5,414 nt of DNA, taken from assembly GCA_017395715.1 (NCBI GenBank), contig JAFQNZ010000099.1:1-5414 (forward strand). The letters run 5' to 3'. The position numbers and the translations under genes are program-made. The DNA is from Clostridia bacterium (lineage in GTDB: Bacteria; Bacillota; Clostridia; Oscillospirales; CAG-272). Positions 1-5,414 of the stretch are shown piece by piece (position 1 is the stretch's first letter; each line of letters starts with the position of its first letter). Below the pieces are notes generated by a model. It did no database searches. It saw nothing but the letters and a program-made list of their open reading frames with translations, and was not told the origin of the DNA.

Positions 1-355
1 CAAGCTTTGTGGCATCGAACAAGCTGCCCATTGCGCCAAAACGTGGGTCAGCCGCACCGTACACCACGCGCTTCACACGGGAGTTGATGATCGCCCCCGC
101 GCACATAATGCAAGGCTCTACCGTAACATATAAGGTGGCCTTATGAAGACGCCAACCGCCAAGAGCCTTGCACGCGGCATCGATTGCCATGATCTCGGCA
201 TGGAGCAGTGCGTTTTTGCCTCCCTCGCGGAAGTTGTAGCCCTCTCCCACGATCTCATCATCCCACACGACTACGGCGCCGATCGGCACTTCGCCCAAGT
301 CGCGCGCCTTTTCGGCAAGAGATAACGCTTTTTTCATATATTCGATATCATTCAT
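1..355 (-). CDS. tadA: tRNA-specific adenosine deaminase TadA (partial, C-terminus beyond left edge)
   Basis: TadA deaminates adenosine 34 to inosine at the wobble position of tRNA-Arg(ACG), letting one tRNA read several codons; it is a cytoplasmic zinc enzyme, usually a homodimer. The 118 visible residues carry the cytidine/deoxycytidylate deaminase fold signature: HAE at residues 52-54 (zinc ligand His52, proton-shuttle Glu54) and PCIMC at 81-85 (zinc ligands Cys82 and Cys85), followed by AGAI. The flanking GEVPIGAVVV (21-30), TLYVTVEPC (74-82) and DPRFGAMGSLFD (103-114) match the tRNA branch of the family rather than cytidine or guanine deaminases. The ATG at 353-355 is preceded by AAGGAG (364-369) with 8 nt spacing. 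Full-length TadA is about 150-170 residues, so some 30-50 C-terminal residues lie outside the window. One small oddity is LL before HAE, where TA is usual. The gene diverges from the hydrolase gene at 432. Confidence 0.95.
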   Translation of the reverse strand, partial: MNDIEYMKKALSLAEKARDLGEVPIGAVVVWDDEIVGEGYNFREGGKNALLHAEIMAIDAACKALGGWRLHKATLYVTVEPCIMCAGAIINSRVKRVVYGAADPRFGAMGSLFDATKL

Positions 356-367
356 TGCAAAAACTCC

Positions 368-396
368 TTGTTTTTTTCTGTCGGATATGGTAGAAT
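368..396 (+). promoter_or_regulatory. probable SigA-type promoter for the membrane-anchored hydrolase gene
   Basis: TTGTTT (368-373) and TAGAAT (391-396) are separated by exactly 17 nt, the preferred spacing for the housekeeping sigma factor. The -10 matches TATAAT at five of six positions. A start near 403 would leave a leader of roughly 29 nt containing the ribosome binding site AGGAGG (421-426). The -35 overlaps the tadA ribosome binding site on the other strand. Confidence 0.55.
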
Positions 397-422
397 AAAG
401 TATCATAAAATCTTTTTGTCAG
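394..422 (-). promoter_or_regulatory. possible SigA-type promoter for tadA
   Basis: On the minus strand CTGACA (422-417) is followed after 17 nt by TTTATT (399-394). The -35 matches the consensus at five of six positions, the -10 at four of six. Transcription would start near 387, giving a leader of about 30 nt before the tadA start. The -35 overlaps the ribosome binding site of the divergent hydrolase gene. The weak -10 keeps confidence low. Confidence 0.3.
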
Positions 423-431
423 GAGGTTACT

Positions 432-1445
432 ATGCCACAGAATCAAAAGAAAAAAAACACCAAGAAAAAGTCAACCAAAAAAAGCTCGGGCGGCGCGCTT
501 ATGCCCTCTCTGCTTGCCACTATGGTGATCGTGGTTGCCATTCTTGCCAGCTATTTTGTTTACATCACCTATCTCAAAGAGCCCGAACCCGAAATCACAA
601 TTCCCGAAGGCTCTGCGGTCGTTCACTACATTGATGTCGGTCAGGGTGACGCCACTTTGATCGTTGCGCCTACAGGCGAGACCATGCTGATTGACGCAGG
701 CGAACGGGGTGACGCCGCCGAGTATCTTGATAAACTGGGCATCGAAACACTCGACTATCTTGTTTTCACCCATTACGACTTTGACCATATCGGCGGCGGT
801 GACGAAGTGCTTGAACTTTGCGAAGTCAAGAACGTGCTTGCCTCTGATTACGAGCCGCACAACAAAACAGGCAAAACGCTTCACACGCTGATCGAAGACG
901 AGGGCGCAAACTTCCTCCATCCCGATAAGGGCGACACATTCACTCTCGGTGACATTCAGTTTGAGGTGCTCACCAAAGCACTCACCGAAAGCAACAAGCA
1001 CAGCGATGAAAACGAAAACAGCATCATTATGATGATGACCTTCGGGGAGACGAAATTCCTCTTCACAGGCGACGCCGAGAAAAAGCGCGAGGCTGAAATC
1101 ATTGATTCCTACGGCAAAAAACTTGACGCCGATGTGTACAAAGCCGGTCACCACGGTGCGGACAACGCAAGCTCTGCCGAGCTGATGGCGCTTGTCACAC
1201 CCGACTACGGCGTGTTCTCCTGCGGTGTTGGCAATAAATACGACCATCCCCGTCAGGGTGCGGTTGACCGCGTAGCAAAATACGCCGAAACCATCCTGCG
1301 TACCGACCTGCACGGCGATGTTCTCATCACCACAGATGGCGAAGCACTCGCTTACCAAACCGAAAAGACAACCGATAAAGACCCCCTCATCGGTCTTAAA
1401 GTCGTGTATGCCATCCTGCCCGAAAAGGCATATGTAGCGGCATAA
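432..1445 (+). CDS. membrane-anchored ComEC/Rec2-type metallo-beta-lactamase-fold hydrolase
   Basis: A stand-alone relative of the C-terminal hydrolase domain of the DNA-uptake protein ComEC. Residues 1-22 are very Lys-rich; residues 23-48 form one hydrophobic segment, giving a signal anchor with the catalytic part outside the cell. The fold runs from about residue 62: YIDVGQGDA (66-74), LIDAG (86-90), the metal motif THYDFDHIGGG (113-123), NENS (194-197), FLFTGDAE (209-216), KAGHHG (237-242) and a late DHP (271-273). The metal motif is HxDxDH rather than HxHxDH, as in ComEC-type members of the superfamily. Likely ligands are His114, Asp116, Asp118, His119, Asp214 and His240. There are no ComEC channel helices, no helix-hairpin-helix and no lipobox. 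Start: AGGAGG at 421-426, 5 nt before the ATG. The family suggests phosphodiesterase or nuclease activity, but the substrate is unknown and a role in competence is not shown. The last 30 or so residues extend past the recognisable domain. Confidence 0.93.
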   Translation: MPQNQKKKNTKKKSTKKSSGGALMPSLLATMVIVVAILASYFVYITYLKEPEPEITIPEGSAVVHYIDVGQGDATLIVAPTGETMLIDAGERGDAAEYLDKLGIETLDYLVFTHYDFDHIGGGDEVLELCEVKNVLASDYEPHNKTGKTLHTLIEDEGANFLHPDKGDTFTLGDIQFEVLTKALTESNKHSDENENSIIMMMTFGETKFLFTGDAEKKREAEIIDSYGKKLDADVYKAGHHGADNASSAELMALVTPDYGVFSCGVGNKYDHPRQGAVDRVAKYAETILRTDLHGDVLITTDGEALAYQTEKTTDKDPLIGLKVVYAILPEKAYVAA

Positions 1446-1455
1446 CCGAATATCA

Positions 1456-1502
1456 AAACAAGGGATTTTCGCTTTAAGCGAGCATCCCTTGTTTGTTTTT
1501 TT
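1456..1502. terminator. intrinsic terminator between convergent hydrolase and metH genes
   Basis: A perfect 11-bp stem, AAACAAGGGAT (1456-1466) with ATCCCTTGTTT (1484-1494), encloses a 17-nt loop that holds a second small stem, TCGCT/AGCGA (1469-1473 with 1477-1481). A T-run (1496-1502) follows on the plus strand, so it should end the hydrolase transcript. Its last two bases overlap the metH stop codon. On the minus strand the stem ends in GTTTTGATATT, a weaker U-tract, so it may also terminate the metF-metH transcript. Confidence 0.9.
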
Positions 1503-3846
1503 AAGAAAACACCTCGTCGGCATAGCGCACCGTTTCGGCGGCATCCTTGGCGTAGCGGTCAGCACCGATCATGTCGGCGTATTCGCGGTTGAGAACCGCA
1601 CCGCCCACCACCACCTTGCAGGTAAGACCTTCTTTTTTAAGTGCCTTAATCGTTTCTTCCATCGACGAAACCGTGGTGGTCATCAAGGCACTGAGTCCCA
1701 CAAGTTTTACGTCATGCTCTTTCACAGCTTCCACAACCGCCTCGGGCGCAACGTCTCTACCAAGGTCAATCACGGTATAGCCGTAATTCTCAAGCATCAC
1801 TTTCACAATGTTCTTGCCGATGTCATGAATGTCACCCTTGACTGTGGCAAGGATCACTTTTTTCTCCTCACCCATCGTCTTGCCCTTTGGCATGGCATCC
1901 TTGACGGCTTCGAATGCTGCCTTTGCCGCTTCCGCTGCGGCAAGAAGCTGAGGCAAAAAGGTCTTGCCCGATTCAAAACCGCGCCCAACCTCGTCAAGGG
2001 CGGGGATAATATCTTCATTGACTACCGAAAGCGCGTCCTTCTCTTTCAAAAGCTCTTTGGTGTAAAATGCCGCTTTTTCGGAAAGCCCCTTGATCACAGA
2101 GCCCTTCAGCGTGTCGATCGCCACACCGTCTTTCTTTTCGGACAGCGAGGCAATATAGTCGGCGGCAGAGGTGTCAAGCCCACCCAGCACGCGGTAGGTG
2201 CGGTAGGCATTCATCATGGCATCCGAAAACGGATTCATAATCGCGGCAGAAAGACCTGCCGAAAGCGCCATGGTAAAGAATGCACCGTTGATGCGGTCGC
2301 GCTCGGGGAGTCCAAAAGAAACATTCGAAACACCCAGCGAGGTCAAAAGTCCTCTCTCATGCAACGCTTTCACCGTGCCAAGCGTCACAAGTGCCGCATT
2401 GCTGTCAGACGAAACGGTAAGCGCCAGCGGGTCAAAGATCAGATCTTTTTCACAAAGTCCGTATGTTTTCGCGGTGGAAAGGATCTTGTCGGCAATGGCA
2501 ACACGCCCCTCGACTGTATTGGGAATGCCGTTTTCGTCAAGTGTCAAAGCCACCACCATGCCACCATACTTTTTGGCAATCGGGAAAATAGCACGCATAC
2601 TGTCTTCAGCGCCGTTCACCGAATTGAGAAGCGGTTTTCCGTTGTAAAGACGGCAGGCTTTTTCCATGGCATCTCTGTTTGCGGTATCGATCTGCAAGGG
2701 GGCATCACACACTTCCTGCAAAAGCTTCACCGCCTCGCACAGCACTTGCGGCTCATCGAGCTCGGGAAGACCCACATTCACGTCAAGAATCATCGCGCCC
2801 TTTTCGCATTGGGCAATGCCTTCTGTGGCAAGATAGCCAAGATCCCCCTCGCGAAGCGCCGCTTTGAGTCGCGCTTTGCCGGTGGGGTTGAGTCTTTCTC
2901 CAATGAGAACAGGCTCTTTGCCAAAAGTCACGGTATGCGTATAGGAAGAAACCACGCTGATCTGTTTGGGAGAAAGAACAGGCGCAGAGCGTGTATCAAC
3001 CACCGCTTTGAGCGCCGCAATATGATCGGGCGTTGTGCCGCAACAGCCGCCCGCAAAGAACACGCCGTCAAACAAAAGCGACTTCATTTCCTCAGCAAAC
3101 GCCTCGGGCGAAAGATCATACACCGTTTCGCCGTTACGAATGGCGGGAAGCCCTGCATTGGGGGTTACCACAAGCGGAATTGACGCAACCTTTGCCATGC
3201 GTTTCACAAACGGTAAGAGCTTTTCGGGCCCAAAGCCGCAGTTCACACCAAGGGCAGATACGCCAAGCCCTTCAAGAAGTGCCACCACGGTCTCCACATC
3301 AGCACCCGTCATCAATTTGCCGCGCTCGTCAAGGGCAACGGTGGCAATGATCGGCAGATCCGAGTTTTCTTTGGCGGCAAGCACCGCCGCTTTTAATTCA
3401 TATAAGTCTCCCATCGTTTCGATCAGGATAAGGTCGGCGTGCGGCGCACCGATCTTGACCGTTTCGGCAAAGATTGCAACCGCTTCTTCAAAGGCAAGCT
3501 CGCCAAGCGGCGCAAGCAGCTTGCCCGAAGGACCCATATCCAGCGCGATCAGAACATCCCTGCCCGCTTTGTCTCTTGCACGCTTGGCGTTGTCAATCGC
3601 CGCCAAAATCACACGCTCGGTGTCATCGCCAAGCTTGTGACGGTACGCGCCAAAGGTGTTGGTGTTGATGATGTCAGCGCCCGCCGCAATATAAGCTGTA
3701 TGGATCTCTTCGATCGCTTCGGGGTGGGAAAGATTCCAATATTCCGGCTTTTCTCCGGGTGCAAGCCCTTTTTTGACAAGGAGCGAACCCATACCGCCGT
3801 CGAACAAAAGAATGCGGTCATTATGTAAAAGATTGTATTCTACCAT
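1501..3846 (-). CDS. metH: cobalamin-dependent methionine synthase, short form without activation domain
   Basis: MetH transfers the methyl group of 5-methyl-THF to homocysteine through enzyme-bound cobalamin, giving methionine and THF in the cytoplasm. Four modules are visible in 781 residues. The homocysteine-binding zinc barrel spans about 1-290, with DGGMG at 16-20 and zinc ligands Cys203, Cys268 and Cys269. The folate-binding pterin barrel spans about 310-560, with IGERLNPTGK (315-324), DVNVG (355-359), QIDTAN (385-390) and NSVNG (408-412). The helical cobalamin cap spans about 570-655, with FESGKTFLPQLL (624-635). The B12 Rossmann domain spans about 660-781, with GDIHDIGKN (671-679) carrying the lower-ligand His674. 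The protein ends there: the roughly 330-residue AdoMet-binding reactivation domain of E. coli MetH (about 1,227 residues) is absent, as in Thermotoga MetH. Start: AAGGA at 3854-3858, 7 nt before the ATG. It lies 24 nt downstream of metF in an evident operon. Confidence 0.97.
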   Translation of the reverse strand: MVEYNLLHNDRILLFDGGMGSLLVKKGLAPGEKPEYWNLSHPEAIEEIHTAYIAAGADIINTNTFGAYRHKLGDDTERVILAAIDNAKRARDKAGRDVLIALDMGPSGKLLAPLGELAFEEAVAIFAETVKIGAPHADLILIETMGDLYELKAAVLAAKENSDLPIIATVALDERGKLMTGADVETVVALLEGLGVSALGVNCGFGPEKLLPFVKRMAKVASIPLVVTPNAGLPAIRNGETVYDLSPEAFAEEMKSLLFDGVFFAGGCCGTTPDHIAALKAVVDTRSAPVLSPKQISVVSSYTHTVTFGKEPVLIGERLNPTGKARLKAALREGDLGYLATEGIAQCEKGAMILDVNVGLPELDEPQVLCEAVKLLQEVCDAPLQIDTANRDAMEKACRLYNGKPLLNSVNGAEDSMRAIFPIAKKYGGMVVALTLDENGIPNTVEGRVAIADKILSTAKTYGLCEKDLIFDPLALTVSSDSNAALVTLGTVKALHERGLLTSLGVSNVSFGLPERDRINGAFFTMALSAGLSAAIMNPFSDAMMNAYRTYRVLGGLDTSAADYIASLSEKKDGVAIDTLKGSVIKGLSEKAAFYTKELLKEKDALSVVNEDIIPALDEVGRGFESGKTFLPQLLAAAEAAKAAFEAVKDAMPKGKTMGEEKKVILATVKGDIHDIGKNIVKVMLENYGYTVIDLGRDVAPEAVVEAVKEHDVKLVGLSALMTTTVSSMEETIKALKKEGLTCKVVVGGAVLNREYADMIGADRYAKDAAETVRYADEVFS

Positions 3847-3870
3847 GGTTTTATCCTTAATATAGATATA

Positions 3871-4734
3871 TTACTTGATAATCGCCGAAAGATTCTCTTT
3901 GATCTTGGCCGCCACATCCGGCTTGTTCATCGCGTAAACGTGTACCGCGCGGATACCGTTGGCATAAAGGTCAATGATCTGCTCGGTGGCATACGCAATG
4001 CCTGCCTGCTTCATCGCTTCGGGATCGTCGCCGTAACGGTCAAGGATCATCTTAAAGCGCGAAGGAAGTGCCACGCCGGAAATCGCACAGATGCGCTTGA
4101 TGCTCTTGGGTGTCACCACAGGCATCACGCCCGCCACCACGGGAATGTCAATACCCTTGTCGCGAAGCTTGTACATATAATTATAAAGGATGTTGTTGTC
4201 AAAAAACATCTGCGTTACCAGAAAATCGCATCCCGCATCCACTTTGTATTTGATCGCATCAATATCGGCAGCAAGTGTTGCCGATTCGGGATGACCTTCG
4301 GGATAGCAAGCGCCTCCCACGCAAAAATCGCCCCTTGATTTGATCTCGGCAACGAGCTCCCCCGCATAGCGGTATTCAAGGCGGGAAGCATCAAAGCCTG
4401 CAGGCAAATCGCCGCGCAGTGCCAACACATTCTCAATGCCGTGTGCTTTCAAGGTTTCAAGATGCTCCCTCACGCTCTCTTTGGTGGAGGAAATACAGCT
4501 GAAGTGGGCAAGCGCGGTTACACCGAAATCGCGCTGGATCTCGGTGGCAATTGAGGTTGCCATACCTGCATTGGTTCCGCCCGCGCCGTAAGTCACACTC
4601 ATATAATCGGGCGAGAGGGCAGCAATTGCCTTCACCGCTTCCGACACACTCTCATAGCCGTCAGCTGTCTTTGGCGGAAACACCTCAAAAGAAAGCGACG
4701 ATCTTTTTTCCGAAAATAGATCCTTCAGTCTCAT
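3871..4734 (-). CDS. metF: 5,10-methylenetetrahydrofolate reductase (MetF)
   Basis: A cytoplasmic FAD enzyme that reduces 5,10-methylene-THF to 5-methyl-THF, the methyl donor for the downstream MetH. The 287 residues are one TIM barrel, close to the 296 of E. coli MetF. Hallmarks in order: SFEVFPPK (15-22, with Glu17 matching the catalytic Glu28 of E. coli), VTYGAGGT (47-54), LRGDLP (106-111, Asp109 matching Asp120), YPEGHPES (144-151), VTQMFFDN (173-180) and VHVYAMNKP (264-272). I chose the ATG at 4732-4734: GGTGA lies 5 nt upstream, and the resulting N-terminus MRLKDLF fits the family. An in-frame GTG at 4741-4743 would add three residues but has no good ribosome binding site. Only the catalytic domain is present. 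The electron donor (NADH or ferredoxin, possibly through a MetV-type partner) cannot be read from this window. Confidence 0.96.
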   Translation of the reverse strand: MRLKDLFSEKRSSLSFEVFPPKTADGYESVSEAVKAIAALSPDYMSVTYGAGGTNAGMATSIATEIQRDFGVTALAHFSCISSTKESVREHLETLKAHGIENVLALRGDLPAGFDASRLEYRYAGELVAEIKSRGDFCVGGACYPEGHPESATLAADIDAIKYKVDAGCDFLVTQMFFDNNILYNYMYKLRDKGIDIPVVAGVMPVVTPKSIKRICAISGVALPSRFKMILDRYGDDPEAMKQAGIAYATEQIIDLYANGIRAVHVYAMNKPDVAAKIKENLSAIIK

Positions 4735-4739
4735 ACCGT

Positions 4740-4744
4740 TCACC
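4740..4744 (-). promoter_or_regulatory. ribosome binding site deciding the metF start
   Basis: GGTGA on the minus strand matches the 3' half of the AGGAGGTGA ribosome binding consensus and ends 5 nt before the ATG at 4734. It overlaps the alternative in-frame GTG (4743-4741). Nothing comparable stands before that GTG, which favours the ATG. Confidence 0.5.
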
Positions 4745-4778
4745 GTACCATTATCTGTAGTCTTATTAAACAGTTTTT

Positions 4779-4787
4779 ATTGTAACA
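4779..4787 (-). promoter_or_regulatory. probable extended -10 promoter of the metF-metH operon
   Basis: The minus strand reads TGTTACAAT: TACAAT (4784-4779) preceded by TG one base upstream, the extended -10 pattern. No good -35 is found at 17 nt (ACAAAG, 4807-4802); TTAACA (4810-4805) sits 20 nt away, too far to be ideal. A start near 4772 gives a leader of only about 35-40 nt, too short for an S-box or T-box. Confidence 0.5.
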
Positions 4788-4920
4788 CAGATTTGTGAAC
4801 GCTTTGTTAAAAAGTGTGAATATTTTATTAAGAAATGCATCTTTTTTGAATCATCCCGCATCAATTTGGACGGTCAATCCTCATTTTTGAAGTTTTCGAT
4901 TTATTTTTTTCAAAAAGGTA

Positions 4921-4949
4921 TTGCTTTTTTCTTTAGAATGCGCTATAAT
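4921..4949 (+). promoter_or_regulatory. strong-looking SigA-type promoter of the lipoprotein gene
   Basis: A perfect TATAAT (4944-4949) lies 17 nt downstream of TTGCTT (4921-4926), which matches the -35 consensus only in its TTG core. The upstream stretch (4884-4920) is very rich in A and T runs and could act as an UP element. Transcription would start near 4956, about 50 nt before the start codon. Confidence 0.65.
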
Positions 4950-5007
4950 GAATTGCAAAATATTGTCATCGATCAAATGACAACAAAAGAAAGAAAGGAT
5001 GATACCC

Positions 5008-5414
5008 ATGAAAAAGCTTCTCATTGTTATGGTAGTTGCTCTTCTCGCAATTGCACTTGTTGCTTGCGGCGGCGAAGAAGCTACCACCACCAAGGACGCT
5101 GGAACTACCACTGCTCCCACAACCACTAAGGGCGGTGATGTTGTAACCACTCCCGGCACCACCCTTCCCGGTGCTGTAATCACCACTCCCACAACCACCG
5201 TGCCTGCAACCACGCCCGGCACCACCACTCCCGGCACCACTCAGTACATTCCTCCCGTTCAGAGAGAAATCGAAGAAAAGATGGATCTCTCTTGGTGGAA
5301 CGAGGTTCACGCAATGAACCCGATCCAGTATTCCAAGAACGCTGATGGCACCATGAGCTACACTTGGTCTCTCACCATCAAGGCTGAAAGCGGTCTGTTC
5401 TTGAACTTCCCCGA
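5008..5414 (+). CDS. secreted lipoprotein with Thr/Pro-rich linker, function unknown (partial, C-terminus beyond right edge)
   Basis: I do not recognise the family. The first 135 residues are visible. Residues 1-19 form a lipoprotein signal peptide (KK, then a hydrophobic core) ending in the lipobox LVAC, with Cys20 as the expected lipidation site; GGEE follows. Residues 26-78 are a low-complexity linker of Thr, Pro and Gly with three copies of TTPGTT (47-52, 68-73, 73-78). From about residue 80 a normal-composition domain begins, with DLSWWNEVHAMNP (93-105) and SYTWSLTIKAESG (117-129), perhaps beta-rich. So a domain is tethered off the membrane on a flexible, possibly glycosylated spacer. 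Start: AAGGA (4995-4999), 8 nt before the ATG. Codon choice is unlike the neighbours: of 12 alanines eight are GCT and none GCC or GCG, and Lys is AAG in six of seven cases. With the strong promoter this suggests high expression. It might be a solute-binding or cell-surface protein, but nothing visible decides. Confidence 0.85.
   Translation, partial: MKKLLIVMVVALLAIALVACGGEEATTTKDAGTTTAPTTTKGGDVVTTPGTTLPGAVITTPTTTVPATTPGTTTPGTTQYIPPVQREIEEKMDLSWWNEVHAMNPIQYSKNADGTMSYTWSLTIKAESGLFLNFP
5083..5241 (+). repeat. degenerate Thr/Pro/Gly-coding repeat within the lipoprotein gene
   Basis: This stretch encodes the linker (residues 26-78) and consists mostly of ACC, ACT, CCC and GGC codons. The unit coding for TTPGTT occurs at 5146-5163, 5209-5226 and 5224-5241, the last two overlapping by one codon; codon variants differ between copies. 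It is a coding low-complexity repeat, not a mobile or intergenic one. Confidence 0.75.

Noticed and set aside
471..1565. A 364-codon open frame on the minus strand, antisense to the hydrolase gene.
   Set aside because: It would cross the terminator and starts inside the 3' end of metH. Its Cys/Phe/Val-rich sequence mirrors hydrolase codons, and the plus-strand product has all the MBL motifs.
1489..3183. A 564-codon open frame on the plus strand, antisense to metH.
   Set aside because: It lies inside a clear metH coding region, starts within the terminator T-run, has no ribosome binding site and gives a His/Arg/Phe-rich sequence with no family features. It is a shadow of metH codon bias.
3940..4338. 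Open frame of 132 codons on the plus strand within metF.
   Set aside because: It is His/Val-rich with no ribosome binding site and fully overlaps conserved metF motifs on the other strand.
4741..4743. GTG as the metF start codon.
   Set aside because: No good ribosome binding site precedes it, whereas GGTGA sits at proper distance from the ATG at 4734, which also gives the usual family N-terminus.
4866..5240. Short open frames on both strands over the lipoprotein promoter and linker region.
   Set aside because: They are explained by the low-complexity ACC/ACT/CCC/GGC repeat, which stays open in several frames; the frame from 5008 alone has a ribosome binding site, signal peptide and lipobox.
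5083..5241. Repetitive stretch considered as a CRISPR array or tandem-repeat locus.
   Set aside because: The units are short, variable and in frame with a coding Thr/Pro linker, with no regular spacers.

Overview
The window looks like ordinary chromosomal DNA of a low-to-mid GC Gram-positive anaerobe, most likely a Clostridia-type Firmicute. The support is strong AGGAGG-type ribosome binding sites, short AT-rich intergenic gaps with SigA-like promoters, an intrinsic terminator with a long T-run, a lipoprotein with a LVAC lipobox, and a short methionine synthase without the C-terminal activation domain. The genus cannot be fixed from this sequence alone.

Layout, left to right: (1) on the minus strand, the first 118 residues of tRNA adenosine deaminase TadA, cut by the left edge; (2) a 76-bp divergent promoter region; (3) on the plus strand, a membrane-anchored, outward-facing ComEC-type metallo-beta-lactamase-fold hydrolase of 337 residues; (4) a 55-bp convergent gap filled by a strong hairpin terminator; (5) on the minus strand, a metF-metH operon, with metF (5,10-methylenetetrahydrofolate reductase) upstream and metH (cobalamin-dependent methionine synthase) 24 nt downstream; (6) an AT-rich divergent promoter region of about 270 bp; (7) on the plus strand, the start of a secreted lipoprotein with a Thr/Pro-rich linker, cut by the right edge.

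MetF and MetH form one pathway step pair: MetF reduces methylene-THF to 5-methyl-THF, and MetH passes the methyl group through cobalamin to homocysteine, giving methionine and THF. TadA modifies the tRNA wobble base. The hydrolase and the lipoprotein both act outside the membrane, and their substrates are unknown. Apart from metF-metH, neighbouring genes do not appear functionally linked.

I found no RNA genes, CRISPR arrays, insertion sequences, phage genes or clear horizontally acquired block. I see no convincing undescribed system. The points most worth a second look are the unidentified lipoprotein with its distinct codon choice, the stand-alone anchored ComEC-like hydrolase, the missing MetH activation domain, and possible operator repeats in front of metF.
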